Origin: Trichobilharzia szidati
Lineage: Eukaryota > Platyhelminthes > Trematoda > Strigeidida > Schistosomatidae
Length of the DNA: 64,000 nt
NCBI GenBank assembly: GCA_944472155.2
Contig: OX235273.1
Location: 105,856,582 to 105,920,581, forward strand
Reading direction: 5' to 3'
Each line of letters begins with the position of its first letter. Positions within the stretch are counted from its first letter, which is position 1. This document shows positions 31,451-43,714 of this stretch, piece by piece. Position numbers and translations under genes: made by a program. The notes beneath the pieces are model-generated. The model did not search any database and was not told the DNA's origin. It was given only the letters and a program-made list of their open reading frames with translations.

Positions 31451-31965
31451 GTTTCAGTTGAACATTTGGTTGGCTTCTCATTTCCGCACGGTCTGGAATT
31501 ATTCCCTCTTTGGAAACTTTTATTGATTGAATTTAATCTTCACCTTACTTAAACACTGATAACTTGTAAAATGTCAGAGCATTCAATAAAGGAACTGCCA
31601 TGGGATAAAATTAATGCTGAAATATACGTGGATTTCAATGATTTTCTGTGAAACGATAAACCTCTAGGTGTACTTAATACGAGAGTATTTACTATTTAAA
31701 AGCATTAATATGTTTTAGGTAAGGATAGGCATCATAAGATGTCTTCCTAAAACTTTTTTTGTAATCTACGACGTATTTACTGCTTTTGTGTCAGCTTTCT
31801 TCTTAATAGGTGAGTGAAATAGGCTTCATTTGTGCCTCCATGCACCTGTAAACAGTCACTTTGATTTGACAATTAATCATACCTAAATTTATTGATGATT
31901 GGAGATTGTTTTTGATTAATTTGATGTGTAAATTAGAAAACAAAAGAAACTTATAATGAATCATG
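31451..31965. other. No recognised feature
   Basis: AT-rich, no frame or repeat recognised. Confidence 0.35.
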
Positions 31966-31969
31966 AACT

Positions 31970-32950
31970 TGACAATCAGTTACACTACCTGAATCTCAAA
32001 ATCAAAAGAAGAGAAGATGGAAGGATAGGAAAATACATCGACTGGAAAGAAACCTTGACTGACTAATACTTGAATTATCACAGCTTGTGCCCAATTGGCT
32101 ACACAAGAAATCTAATAAAAACGCTCTACAGTAGAGTTAGAGCGTTGTGTTCAGAAGATAAGATAGAAGAGGAACTAGCAGTCTTTTAAGAGAACCTTAT
32201 CGGAAATGGATACCCTCAAAAGTCTATGTTGAAATATAGGAACGAAAAACCGCCTAGATCGAAACCCAAAATAGTTGAAAAGAAACTATTTTTTATCTGT
32301 CTAGCGTGCAAGGGAGAAAAAGTATCCATGAGAGTGGAAAACAGAATTAGGGTGCTATAAAAAGAATATTTCCCGCCGCTAGACTCATTCCACTTTACAA
32401 AACAGTATGCCCGTTAACCCAGTTAAAAGTAGATAAGTAGCCTGCTCAAGTCAACACCAACTGCACCTACCAATTCTCTTGCACTTGTGGCAGAAAGTAG
32501 GTAGGAAGGAGTGAGGGGAAGGCGTCTACTAGATTCTCCGAGAATATCCCTAAAATTCTCTGTCTGTAATGCAGCAAAGTGTCCTCAGGCCTGATTGTCA
32601 GACACCTAATTGACATGGAACACACAATGGAAACTAGTTAGACTTTCAAATAATCAATACACAAAGAAAAGCGTGGTTACTTCGGTTTGCAGCAGCAATT
32701 GCCGTCGAAACACTTTGACCCAACAGATGTATACGGAAAGGTAGTGTGACTAATCTCTCACAACCCGACCTGGTAACTGTAGTTGTTTTGTTCGTGTGCT
32801 TTTGCGTTTTGCTCTGTTGCATAACATTCTACTTTATTTTGCTTTTGATTTTCACATACTGAGTTGAACTCACATTTAAGTTTCCAAATCTAATTAAATC
32901 TATTTTTGCCTATGTCATAATTTCACTTCACTATTCACCTCCACATTCCT
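31970..32950 (+). mobile_element. Penelope-like element: RT thumb, linker, GIY-YIG remnant and 3' tail
   Basis: Broken plus-strand frames give, in order, YLNYHSLCPIGYTRNLIKTL-like RT C-terminal sequence (about 32,070), EELAVF and ENLIGNGYP, a KRIFPAARLIPLY-like linker (32,360), and CTYQFSCTCGRK at about 32,468, the start of GIY-YIG. The 3' tail (32,640-32,940) matches the complement of 5,220-4,930. This is the longest Penelope copy in the window but lacks the RT palm and has several stops. Confidence 0.65.
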
Positions 32951-33560
32951 GAACTCCCCATTCTAGTATGCTTAAATTCACTCTGTTATTCTGGCTTGTA
33001 TTTGTCTCTAGTTCATTTTTGTTCTCAAGCGAAATCTAGACTCTACCCACACTCCCTGTCTAATTGTTATATAAATAGTTACTATTTTAACACTGAATAA
33101 TTTGCATGATTACACCATCTTTGGAATAATGTTGCCTTTACTTTCTATCTATAACTTGAACTGACTGTTCCAAGTGTGTTCAGGAATGTCTTAACTTATA
33201 ACTGATTTTTTTAGGATATAGGTAGTTGAAGAGAATCCAAGAAATAAAAGGAGCTCGTATTATCCTATGAATATATATATGTTCGTTCTTTCTTTATTCA
33301 GTGTAATAATGGGAACGAGTTGTATGAGAAATGAAACGAAATACAGAAAGGAGATGTAGAGCAAATGGACTAATTAGGACTTCACATAAATGTGAAGCAG
33401 TTTCATACATCTCTATAAGGCAAGAAATGTGGAGATACTGTTGATGCCATATACTTTCGGTTGAATAATATGTATATCAGCTAGTAGTGTTTGAGAATAC
33501 GCCAAATTGAAATGAGCTAATCACAAAACAGCTGTTTCCTTAGTGTGGGGCAGATCTCAA
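32951..33560. other. No recognised feature
   Basis: AT-rich; nothing recognised on either strand. Confidence 0.35.
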
Positions 33561-33564
33561 CAAT

Positions 33565-34250
33565 ACTAATATTATTATTCCCTTGCGTTCCAAATGGAAC
33601 ATAGGGCTTCAGCAACACATCTCCGCTTTGTTCTATTTTCTGCCGTCCTCTTCAGCTGGGTCCACGACTGACCGAACTCTCTCGTCTCTTCCTCACACGA
33701 CCTCCTCCATGTCACCCTCACTCTGACGACCCAGTCGTCGCTCTTCAAAGGGATTCCATTCAAGTGATGACCTGGCGTGCGATGTCATCTGGTGGCCTCC
33801 TCAATATATGCTCGATCCATCTCCACTTTCTCCTACATATTGGTTGAGTGATTGGCTCTTGCTCAGCTGGTTTGTTCCCAGCTAGCGTTTCTTGTTGCTT
33901 ATTGTTTCTGGCTGGCTGGCCATTTGATTTTCAGTATAGAGGCAGCGAATTGGGCAGCTGTTGATGAAAGTCTGCAACAGGCTGTTGGAAATCTTTTTTT
34001 TGATACGCAGTGCAAGTTTCTGCCCCGTAATGAAGAACTGTCTGACTTGACATTGGTGTTGCAAATGCAAATCTTGTTCCTTATGCTGAGTGACAGCGGA
34101 AGATTTCCAAAGTAGTTTCAGGTTGATGAAGGCGTATCTCGCGTTTCCAATTCTGCCTGGCTTTGACATCTTCGTCCGTTCCGCCCGTATTTGAAAGGAT
34201 GCTTCCCGCATAAATACTATACCCAGTTTCAAATTATTTTTAAGTCGTAT
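33565..34250 (-). mobile_element. RTE 3' part, minus strand, moderately preserved
   Basis: Frames 34277-33882 (GRIGNARYAFINLKLLWKSS then RIKKKISNSLLQTFINSC) and 33763-33575 ([20 protein letters not shown] then AENRTKRR) cover the last ~200 residues of an RTE polyprotein, in different phases. The 3' end is TATTATTATTCCCTTGCG on the plus strand. Confidence 0.7.
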
Positions 34251-34930
34251 ACAATGCACTTTGAACAAAATAAACATGTTACATGCATTTATGTAATAAC
34301 TGAGAATTGGGATAGGGCGAGATAACTAAGACTGAGGTAACATACAACTGGATGTCAGCTCTCATATTCAGTGTGTATATATTCAGAAAAATACACACTG
34401 GAAGCATCAGTCGAATACTGAAACCTGCGGGTGTTGAATACATCTCAAAATGGCAATGGAAATAACTATACTCAAATAATTAAATAAATTCACACAGAGA
34501 GAAGACAGACATCACTGTCTATAAATAAATACAAAACATAAAGAGGTCACCTATAATTGACCTAATATATCAGCTTTTAGACCATTATTCTGCCTTCATT
34601 TTTCAATTCCACTCTATCACCCTTAATTTTATTTGTCTGACCTTATTCTATTTCTCACTGTTCATGCAAAAATGTTTATGTATATTGGCGATAGAATGTA
34701 AATGTGGCGAGGTCATCTTTTTGGTCAACAAGTGCTACGTAAATGCAGCACACTTTCTACAAGTGTCTCCCCCTATTTATCATATTATGCAAAGTTCACA
34801 AAATGCAATTTCTCATGATAATATTTATGCTAATTTTTTAAAGCTGTTAGAAATTCAGTTTGAATAGAATTAGACGACAAATATGCATTTCAATATGCAC
34901 CATAAGTTCTGTTAAAAAAATTGAACAGAT
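34251..34930. other. No recognised feature
   Basis: AT-rich; nothing recognised. Confidence 0.35.
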
Positions 34931-34936
34931 AAAAGT

Positions 34937-35125
34937 CAATTGGTGGATGTTGACTAGCAGTGAAATCCTATTTCGGACTCCTCAACTGGATGTACCTGCA
35001 TTCCTCAGTGAGTGGTGATGTTTCCACCGAGGCTCAAACCCGGTGTCTGTAGTTTCAAATGCCAAAGCGTTATCCACTAGACGACTTGGGTCACTAGGGC
35101 CACCTCTTGCGCAACGGGTATTATT
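34937..35125 (-). mobile_element. Sm-alpha-type SINE, hammerhead partly deleted
   Basis: Minus strand: TTGCGCAAGAGGTGGCCCTA, A-box CGTCTAGTGGATAACGC, B-box GGGTTTGAGCCTCGG, CACTCACTGAGGAATGCAGG. At 35,000-34,961 CATCCAGTTGAGGAGTCC and a GGATTTC remnant lack the GAAA and cleavage-site arms. Confidence 0.7.
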
Positions 35126-35149
35126 ATTTATTATTTAATTCCAATTAGA

Positions 35150-35350
35150 TTTTTTATCCATCGATTGACTGGACCGAAGTGCTCGGTCCCGAATAGGATG
35201 AAATGTGCATCCTGCATTCCACTGCTAGCCACCATCTACCGATAGACTTCAAGTAACATGAACAAATATCGTCCAGACATCTGCACAAGGAGCTGACAGG
35301 TCAACCTGAGATCTAGCACTTCCGTCCAGTCAACAGACAGGGAAATCTAA
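35150..35350 (+). mobile_element. Sm-alpha 3' half, plus strand
   Basis: GGTCCCGAATAGGATGAAAT at 35,197 and GCATCCTGCATTCCACTGCT keep the 3' half of the hammerhead and the family tail (GCCACCATCTACC). The region ends in the AGGTCAACCTGAGATCTAGC CACTTCCGTCCAGTCAA segment, also seen inverted at 28,345-28,400 and 61,195-61,250. Confidence 0.55.
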
Positions 35351-35639
35351 ATTGAATTGAATAAATACAAGTTAAAAGCTTGAGCACTTTGATGTAGAAT
35401 ATAATTCCGCATTACATGACTTTATTTGTTATGACATACTGAAATACAGTATTGATAACTGGTTACGTTTTGAGCCCAATTTATTGCTGCTTGTAATCAT
35501 ATCAACAAGTTCACATAACTTGCTTTATATAATCCTATCTGCTGCTGCTTATTATGGCAATTTTCTTTATATACGGTAATAACTGTCGCACCACATTTCG
35601 ACTGCACGTTTTGACCAGTGTTAATTCAATGAACTATTG

Positions 35640-36120
35640 CGGATTTGAATTCCTTATTATTTATATTATCTTCAGTATTTGAACTGTTGCTTTCGTTTTC
35701 CCTGATGGATATCCCTACAGTGGTCAGTCAGCATGAAGAACTAAATTCGCATTCTCAACACAAATGTACGGGTCAGGAACTTGCAGTGCGTGTCACGAAA
35801 AGGATGTCCGATAAGTTAGAGACTTTTATCAACAGCTGCCTCCTTCGCTGCCTCCGTAGTGAAGATCAAATTGCCCGCCAGCCAGTCAGAAACAATTAGC
35901 GACAATAAACTGTGGGAAAAAACCAACCAGGGGTTGATTGCTCAACAAATATGCAGAAGAAAATGGAGATGGATTGAGCATACTTTGAAGAGGCCATCGA
36001 ATAACATCGCGCGCAACGCAGGCCAGCGGGAAGCGACGAGTGGGTCGCTCAAGGATGAAATGGAGATCGTGCTAGGGGGAGATGAGATATTGTGGGCGAT
36101 CGTAGATCCTTTGAAGTGAT
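35640..36120 (+). mobile_element. RTE 3' part, plus strand
   Basis: RVTKRMSDKLETFINSCLLR (frame 35,645-35,899) continues, after a frameshift, as LIAQQICRRKWRWIEHTLKR (frame 35,859-36,119). The very end is not recognised. Confidence 0.65.
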
Positions 36121-36450
36121 AAGCCCATTGTTTTACTTGTTTCTCCTCTTTGGTAGTTAGGTTCCCCTAACTACCTGGGTTCCACCTGAATTTATCTCTT
36201 GCCATTAGGGTCCTCGTTATATGATATGATGTTGTGATGTCTCTTTTACCTGTATCCTGCCTGTTCTGCATCAGTTGCCGGTGCTCTATAGAATTGTCTT
36301 TTATCTCTCCTAGCACTCTTCTTCACTTCTTTATTCAGCGCGATGTACATTGAACTTAGCTTCTCCTTCTGTTGTCCATCTTTGCATTGAGTCACCATCC
36401 TCAACTCTTCTATTAGCTTCTAGCTGTCCGTTGTATATCAAAATAATATA
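36121..36450. other. Unclassified stretch next to an RTE copy
   Basis: The minus strand can be read as NRRVEDGDSMQRWTTEGEAK with few stops, which I cannot assign. Possibly part of another retroelement. Confidence 0.2.
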
Positions 36451-36839
36451 AGTTTATTTCTTTTATTATTTTGCGGACTTTTTAAAACGCTTGCTACTTT
36501 TAAAAAAGTTACATAAATTATAAAAAGTGGTTTGAACATCCTATTTTCGTGTTGACAAGAAGTCATTGATAGGAAGAATGAGTGAAATAAGTCAGGAATG
36601 TGTTAAAATGCTTGACGAATATTCTTACAAAATGTCCCAGTCTAAAATTTTAGATAGCAGTAATGCTTGCAAGTGAAACAGGTTGTGTAACTGCAGAAAA
36701 CATGTTTTTTTTATTGATTAGCACTAAGTGAAAGAAATGAGTGACATTCAGATGGAAAAATGAAATTTCTAAACCGAAGAAAATAAGATATAGAAGAATA
36801 CATGACATTATAAAAATTGTATAGCTTTATTTGACACGT

Positions 36840-37330
36840 ATATTCACCAAGGTGGTGGAAGCTCTAGCACTGTTAACTGTTTGATGGTGATTGCCTCATC
36901 TGAACATCGAAAGCTAGATTAACTTCGTCTATTGAATACTTTGAATGCCTTCACATTGTCCACAATATGACCAATGTTCAACAGATGGTGAACGATCTTA
37001 CTGTTTGGTGCCCATCAGCCTTATAGCCCCAAATTAATCAGTATCTTTTCAGAAATGCTGAAAAAACGGCTTCTAAGAGAAGTCTTTGTCAAGCTTTTCA
37101 GATATATAAATATATTCATAACTACCATTGTGAAACTGTTCTCGTTTTGTGTATCTGCAGTTACAGCCCTTAGGGACGGTGGCATTATTAGTATCTTTAT
37201 TTAAGGTGGTGTGACTGCTTTCCGTGAGAAATGAAATACAATGTGGGTTGTCGAAGAGAATAAGCAGAAAACCCTGAATCCATGCTTCGTGCTTACTAAC
37301 ACTCGTCAGCAAGGCGTAGCTGTATCATCC
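36840..37330 (-). mobile_element. Possible Penelope C-terminal remnant
   Basis: Minus strand near 37,000-36,850 reads LNIGHIVDNVKAFKVF, then DEAITIKQLTVLEL, resembling the end of Penelope proteins (as at 63,100-63,190). No clear GIY-YIG motif was found upstream. Weak. Confidence 0.3.
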
Positions 37331-37589
37331 ATGAAACCACTATCCTGTCGGAAACCCTAACTTCCTTCATTCAGTGATGCTATCGTAAACGTTCCCATTA
37401 AGATGTGAAGTCTTATAACTGACTTTGTGTAGAACTGTAACTGACTCACTACTACACAGTAACCAATATCATGTTCCAAGTCCTTGGTGTTGTTGCCGAC
37501 AGAATGCAGTCAGTAAGGTTAGAGATTTGGTTGCTTATATTCTTGTATAACTTCAGAAAGTAAGTTAATGAACAGCAAACATATTCTAC

Positions 37590-37780
37590 GATTACATAGT
37601 AATGGTGATAATAACAGCTTTATTCCAGACGAAGAGTTTACACACTCTACAGAATTTTCACCGTTACATATCACACTTTGTCTAGGATCTTCGAGTATAA
37701 TAATAGTAATTGACAGTATATCTCTTGACGTAGTCGTATTCGACCTGAATTCCAAACCAATCCTTTATGTTATTTAACCT
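37590..37780 (-). repeat. Unnamed dispersed repeat R (copy 1)
   Basis: GATAATAACAGCTTTATTCC and the following ~60 bp resemble 56,490-56,620. Read on the minus strand it ends in AATAAAGCTGTTATTATC, like the 3' end of a poly(A)-signal-bearing retroelement. Confidence 0.35.
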
Positions 37781-38265
37781 TAGTCTTCCCTAAGAAATGC
37801 ATAGTATTGGGTTGAAGACCAATTAAAAATACGCATGAGTAAATCTTGTAACCAAAAGAATTCACTCAGTATTTATGAAATTAGGAAATAGAGGCGATTT
37901 AGAACATCATTTGGGATCGAAATTCAGGTAGCACAGTTATTTGAGAAGGTTGTTAGCCAATCCTAATTCGACATATGTCTTGGCATCAAACTGTAGGAAT
38001 GAAAAAGCGTGATTATCAAATAATGAATCTACAAATATATATCCATAAAACTTGCATCCTGATTTCTTAAACACACATATTATATCTCTGCAAAATGAAA
38101 GTTTCTAACATATTTTAGTTCTTGATGAGACAAGCATGAGAAAATGAATTTGTTCCTCTCCCATGGAAAGTTGATGAGATTTTTAAATTCTAATAGACTG
38201 CTATATCAACAGTACGACATTATTCAAAATAAATATTCAAGTTAGGTTATGAACTGGTATCGGTT
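37781..38265. other. No recognised feature
   Basis: AT-rich; nothing recognised. Confidence 0.35.
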
Positions 38266-38269
38266 AGTG

Positions 38270-38430
38270 AACTATTGGAAGGACTGCATAGCTGTTCCAT
38301 CCTACTGTAGGTTTCTGTGGTAGTACGCAAGCGTGACTCCCCCAGGAATCGATCCCAGTGCCTTGAGGTTACATGGCGACCTCGTTGACCACTTAACTAA
38401 TCGGCTAGAATCCCCTGGCTTATAAATTCT
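38270..38430 (-). mobile_element. SINE family B, decayed
   Basis: Minus strand: head-like GGGGATTCTAGCCGATTAG, B-box-like GGGATCGATTCC, and a GGATGGAACAGCTATGCAG remnant of the ribozyme's 3' half. Confidence 0.45.
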
Positions 38431-38634
38431 AAATCCTACCTATTTGTGATGCTTTATCTAACTGGAAACCAATCAAATCCCTGCTAACTAAGGAGTGATT
38501 ACAGAACCAGTTTGCCAGGAGCTGCATTGAGGCGTTATCCATGAAGTTCATCAAGTCGGAGCTATGACATTAGTTGAATATGCCGCTATATATCATGAAT
38601 TAGGCGAAATTAGAATTTTGTGGATGGGCTATTT

Positions 38635-38810
38635 GATAGCGCCACGTAGCCTAAAGGTTCTCAGTTCGATCCCCGGGTGTTGTCACGGATTTGTACCTCT
38701 GAAGAGTCCGAAGCTAGAGTGAAACATCTGATCAGTACTCTCATGTTTCCAGTGGTTCTCTAGCTGATATTGATCCGTGATCTAGCTTTGAACCAATAAA
38801 ATTCCCGTAA
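38635..38810 (+). mobile_element. SINE family B, decayed, B box to tail
   Basis: CTCAGTTCGATCCCCGGG B box at 38,658-38,675, CTCTGAAGAGTCCGAAGC and GTGAAACATCTG remnants of the hammerhead, and tail GGTTCTCTAGCTGATATTGA. The CTGATGA half is lost. Confidence 0.5.
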
Positions 38811-39300
38811 ATAAACATTTTTATCATACAGTGAAAGGGCAGAAAAGTGTCGTTCTACACTTTCGTATTATTTAATGTATAGTTTGTCAGTGACCTTGGA
38901 CAGGAATTCTACAGATGTCTTGAAGTTAGAAGATTTTGAAATGCTATTCGTGAGAAAATGTTGAGGTGAAAAATCTTGAAAATTCCCTACTGATTAGGAT
39001 ACAAAGTCGAAAGTTGATTTCAAGTGTTGCTCTCTTCCTCACCAAAAGAATTTAATGTGAAATGTCAGTCATACCATCAGTATAAAGATTATGTCATCTA
39101 ACTGTTTGATAGCAGGTCTGTCATAGATAAAAAATTATTATCAAGATAAGTCTTATTTTGGTTTATATTTGTCTGCAGTGTATCGTTTGGTACTCAAAAT
39201 CGATAAGCATTTTCAAAGTCTCCAATCAGAAGTTTAAGAAAATATTCACTGCTAATCACAGTGAATGAAAAAACTGTAGGATTGAAATTACATTACAACA
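38811..39300. other. No recognised feature
   Basis: AT-rich; nothing recognised. Confidence 0.35.
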
Positions 39301-39319
39301 GTTTCAAAAACTTTTTTCT

Positions 39320-40180
39320 TGTGCCTTGAAGTTTCTGTAGCGACTGAGTTGATTTCCCAGAGTAGAGTCGCTAACCTTATAACCAACCTTCCCTCTTTAC
39401 GGGGGTTTATAAGCGGCTACAGAACTAGTGAACTGGTACACCAGGAAGTTGAAAACCAGAGAACTGACAGAATAAGTGGCAAAGATAGAAGACAGCGATG
39501 AAAAAAACCGAAAGACAGTAACAAGCACCAATTACTATTAACAGAAGAAATTTGAAAGAGGCACTTCCATGTACTTATTTAGTAAACATATTTTCAAATA
39601 CCTGCAGTTGGCATGGGTGAAGATGCCAAAACCAGTATCGAAAAAGTAAACTGGATTTCCATCGCTCTGAGATCAGTTCACAGATCTTTTACACTTAGCG
39701 TAGGCAACAAAATTCAGATTTTCAACGCCAATGTGCGATCAGTCACTTCTCCTTTATGGGTAAGAAGCCTAGCTATCGCGCCACGGGAAGTATTTCCAAC
39801 AGGCAGCTGGAGACTTCTATCATCAGCTACCTACTCTATCTCCATAGTAAAGATCAGATGGTCGTCTAGAAAGAATTAGCAGCATGAAACTTTGAGAACG
39901 AATTGTACAAGAACCTACTGTTCAACAAATATGTAGGATAAAATGCTGAGGAAATTGTCGAACCATTTCGTGTGCCAGACCATCACTTGAGTAGAACATG
40001 ATTGGGAAATGAAGAATTGGCCTTTAATCTGAGGATGGCGTGGGGGAGTTCGTGTGAGGAGAAGACGAGAATCTATTGGCAAATGTGAAGAGGATCACAG
40101 AGAATAGGACAAAGTGGAGCTGGGCTGTTTAATTCGTATGTTCCATTTGGAATCCAAGATAACAATTTTAACAATACATT
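39320..40180 (+). mobile_element. RTE with internal deletion: 5' leader-like part joined to 3' part
   Basis: 39,320-39,560 resembles the RTE leader (GTTTCTGTAGCGACTGAGTT, CGCTAACCTTATAACCAACC). From 39,610 the post-RT segment follows (WISIALRSVHRSFTLSVGNK, then IQIFNANVRSV), and the copy ends near TTCCATTTGGAATCCAAGAT AACAATTTTAACAAT. The RT core is missing. Confidence 0.5.
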
Positions 40181-40614
40181 TTGAGAAAAAAAAGTGAGGC
40201 TGTAACACCTCATTTCTGAAGAAAATAGAAGATTCGTATCCAAGAAATGTCTTCAAGAAAAATGGATACTTCCTTAGTTTCATCAAAAGATGTTTACTTT
40301 AAGTCAGACTGCAAGGAAAATGACATCTATGGAAGCCACAAGAAAATCACTCGAGGTAAATGAAGAATATTTCCGAAGTAACAACTAGAATACTGAAACT
40401 ATTTCGGAATAAATTAGTGCACAGAAAAACACAGTCACTCCATTGAACACTGAGCAGACCAAAAGATCAAAAACAGCAAAAGAATACAAATGGATACCAT
40501 TCTTTTTAAAAATTGCATTAACTATATAAAAGGTACTACATTGATCAGAATAGGTGTCAGCTTTGACTCTCAGTTCAATTAAACAAACTTGTTCTATAGT
40601 TTGGTTTTTAAGGG

Positions 40615-40855
40615 TTGGTTTTCTTTTTACGAGTTGATCACGGATTGATATCAGTTAGAGAACCATTGAAAACCAGCAACGAGTACTGGACAGCTGTTTC
40701 ATCCTATTTTGGGAATCATCGGCAGTACGCACCTCCCACCAGGTTTCGAACCCAGGACCTTCCGGTTACAAGGCAATCTCGTATACCATTCAGCCACTGG
40801 GACCGGATTCAATGGCTCACGAATTCTTACTTCTACCAATTCGTGATTTAGCGCG
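40615..40855 (-). mobile_element. SINE family B, full length with near-intact hammerhead
   Basis: Minus strand: head, A-box region CCAGTGGCTGAATGG, B box GGTTCGAAACC, then a 46-nt hammerhead-like fold at 40,728-40,683. Stem I is GTACTG/CAGTAC, stem II TCC/GGA with loop CAAAATA, GATGAAAC follows, stem III is ACAG/CTGT, and the cleavage-type triplet is GTC. The invariant CTGATGA reads CCGATGA, so cleavage should be lost or weak. Tail GGTTCTCTAACTGATATCA. Confidence 0.7.
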
Positions 40856-40864
40856 ACCCCAAAC

Positions 40865-40960
40865 CCAATATATCCCAAACTAGGACGAAATAGCTGTCCA
40901 GTACTCCCTGGTTTGCAATGGTTCTCTAACTGATATCAATCCATGATCAACTCGTAAAAA
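40865..40960 (+). mobile_element. SINE family B 3' part facing the previous copy
   Basis: ATCCCAAACTAGGACGAAAT, AGCTGTCCAGTACTCC and the tail are present. Positions 40,873-40,956 are an inverted repeat of 40,630-40,713 (about 84 bp arms). Confidence 0.65.
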
Positions 40961-42465
40961 CATAAACTTTTTGTCAAAAGATACAACGTATACCACTTCA
41001 CGTCAACACATTTAAACAAGTATGGACACCAGTTTGATTGTGTAAAAGGAAAAGTTTAAACAAGCAGAAATACTAAAAAATCCAAAAGATTCCTGTAATC
41101 CCGATATTAAGATCAGTCTTAACTCATCAGACTTTAACATGTAGAGAGATAATAAAAGCTTAGCAGTTAGGTCGTCCAACTCAAAGAGCCCAATAACATT
41201 AAAAATGTCCACTTCGGCCATAAGCCTTCCTACCATCTCTGGAAACTGAGTCGATAAAAATAGAACTTTTGAAACCAGGTATACTGGTCGTTTGACGTGG
41301 ATCCTATCTGAAATTGCCTAAGAACATTACCCCTTAAGGTTGCAAAAGGTTAGCAGGAGCTCTATGAGATGTTTAGTAATTAAACTCATTCTAGACGCTG
41401 ATCATTTTATCCTAACAAACTTCTCCTTCAGAGTGACCTAAAACGTGAAAAGTAACCTTCTAAATTTCAGTCCTAAATAAAACACTTCACGAAACTAGGA
41501 AACTAGCAAATATTTTCTACAAATAACATTCATCACTAAAAGTACTTTATTTTATGAATCAGAGTAGACTCTTGTCAAAAAAAGGTTAATTCATTGTCTA
41601 ATATATAAATAGATAAATCAAACTGCTAATAAATTATTAATTTCGCCACGAAGCGGTGATTATCACTATTATTATTATTAATAGTTCAGACAAAGCAATA
41701 GCATGTCAGCAATGATAACAGATGTTGTTCCGTGTTCTTTCACATTCAGTGAGTATAGAATGACTAATGTATAATTATCACAGTCAATGAATAATGACTC
41801 TCATTTGCAAGTAACTGAAGCAACTCTCCCCCCCACCTTGATCTTTCTACGCTTTACTTCACTCACTCTGACATGATATAGTTAACAAGTTTTGATGATA
41901 ACATTGTTATGGGCTCCTTATTTTTTCCAGAAAATTAATGACACTACTTATTTTGCTTTAGCTTCTTTTTTTCGCTTGATTGTATGTACTGTGATGTATT
42001 CTATCCTATTGGGACTGTATGACTACAGGTAGATAGGAGAAACTCTCATCTGACAGGTTGAATAATGCTTTTATTATTATTGTTATTATTATTATTGCTG
42101 ATATCATCACAACGTTATTATGTCCAATATTATTAATGTTATTGCTGCAAGTGATAAGATCATAAATCCTAAGCTATTGACACTATAAGAATATTTCAGA
42201 GTGAATACCTTTCTAAAATAGTGTTATTATAGACAGCAAAGCAGAAAAGGGCTATTCAGTTAATAAAAAATGTGTTGTGTAAGATAATTTGTGATAAATT
42301 ATTTATAACAAAAAAATAGAACAGACTAATGATGGATGGATGTTATCAGTGTGATGAGAAGAATTGGATGATGAAAAGGCTAAAGGCAAAACAGACAGGT
42401 AACAGATAATTAATCTGTCTAAATGTTTGGGATTTATAGGAATTTAGTAGATTAAACTGAATTTC
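40961..42465. other. No recognised gene; microsatellites
   Basis: AT-rich stretch with (ATT)n at 41,666-41,684 and 42,071-42,098. No retroelement or gene recognised. Confidence 0.45.
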
Positions 42466-42469
42466 AGTT

Positions 42470-42690
42470 GTTAGATTTCGTTACGAAGCGAATATTAGTT
42501 GAAAAGATCATTGAAAATAAGGCAGGACTGGATAGCTGATTCGTTTTAACTTGAGATTCCTCAGCAGTGACATTCCACGACTCCAATAGGTTTGGAAAAT
42601 TGGACCTTCGGATTATGATGCTGAGTTTGTTAGCCCCTTGTACCGGAATTCAAAGACCTGTGAAATCTAATTTTGTCAATTCATGACATA
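42470..42690 (-). mobile_element. SINE family B, strongly decayed
   Basis: The minus strand keeps the order GGGGCTAACAAACTCAGC, AAGGTCCAATTTTCC, CTGCTGAGGAATCTCAAG, AAAACGAATCAGCTATCCAG. Ribozyme core destroyed. Confidence 0.4.
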
Positions 42691-42839
42691 CCACCATCTC
42701 TCACCAATGTCTTTGATGCGCATCCGATTCAGCTTGAAGAAGTGGACTCTTCTGGTAACGATTCCCTACTACAAGTTTAAGGCATCCGAGCGGTACTAGT
42801 CAATAAGCTGGAGACTGATATCTAGATTATGTCACTGAA

Positions 42840-43650
42840 ATATTCTTTCACTTTTTCCCGTTTGAAAAGAAATACAATGAAGCAGGCAGTGAAGAAGGGA
42901 CTCCAGGGGAACATACAGTAGACGGAGGTGATGAAGATGAACAACAAACAGCATCAACAACAATAACGAGCACCAGTCACCATGAACGGGCGAGATTAAA
43001 CAGAGGTGACCTTATCTAGATAGTAAGCATCGTTTCAGCCACAGGCAGTCGGAATGGATGAAGATATCAAACAGGCCAGAATCGGGAAGGCAAGATACGC
43101 CTTCATCAACCTGAAACCAGTATAGAAATCTTCTGCTGTCACTCAGCCAGTATAAACAACAAGATTCGGATTTTCAACACAAATGTGAAGTCAGTCAGTC
43201 AGAAACTTGGAGCGTGCTTCACATAAGGCTTTCCAAACAGCCTACTGCAGACTTTTATCAACAGCTGCCATCTTTGCTGGCCCAATACTGAAGATCGGAA
43301 GACCAGCCATAGATAATCAGCAACAAGAAACTGTGTGGACTAAATAACCAAGATTCTATTGTTCAACAAATTTGGCACCTAAGATGGAGGTAGATTGGGC
43401 ATCCATTCAGGAGGCCGTCGAATGACATCGCACGCCACGCCACTACTCTAGTGGAATCCGAATGGGAAACGACGAGTTTGGCGTCCAGGGGAGAAATAGA
43501 GAAGATCGTGTATGGTGGAGATTAGAGATTATGGGTAGTCGTGGGCCCAGCTGAAGAGGACAGCATAAAATAGAACAAGGTGGAGATGTGTTGTTGAAGA
43601 TGTTTGTTCCACTCGGAACCCACTAGAATTATAACAATACTAACTGGGCA
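42840..43650 (+). mobile_element. RTE with leader-like 5' part and 3' part, plus strand
   Basis: GAACATACAGTAGACGGAGG and AACAACAATAACGAGCACCA (leader-like, as at 39,500) are followed at 43,050 by ARIGKARYAFINLKPV and the C-terminal region. It ends TTCCACTCGGAACCCACTAG AATTATAAC. RT core absent; many stops. Confidence 0.55.
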
Positions 43651-43714
43651 GAAACGATCTAATTGGTTGAAACGTGGAGTCTTGAATAGACGCTTTGACG
43701 ATGTTTGAAGGTCA

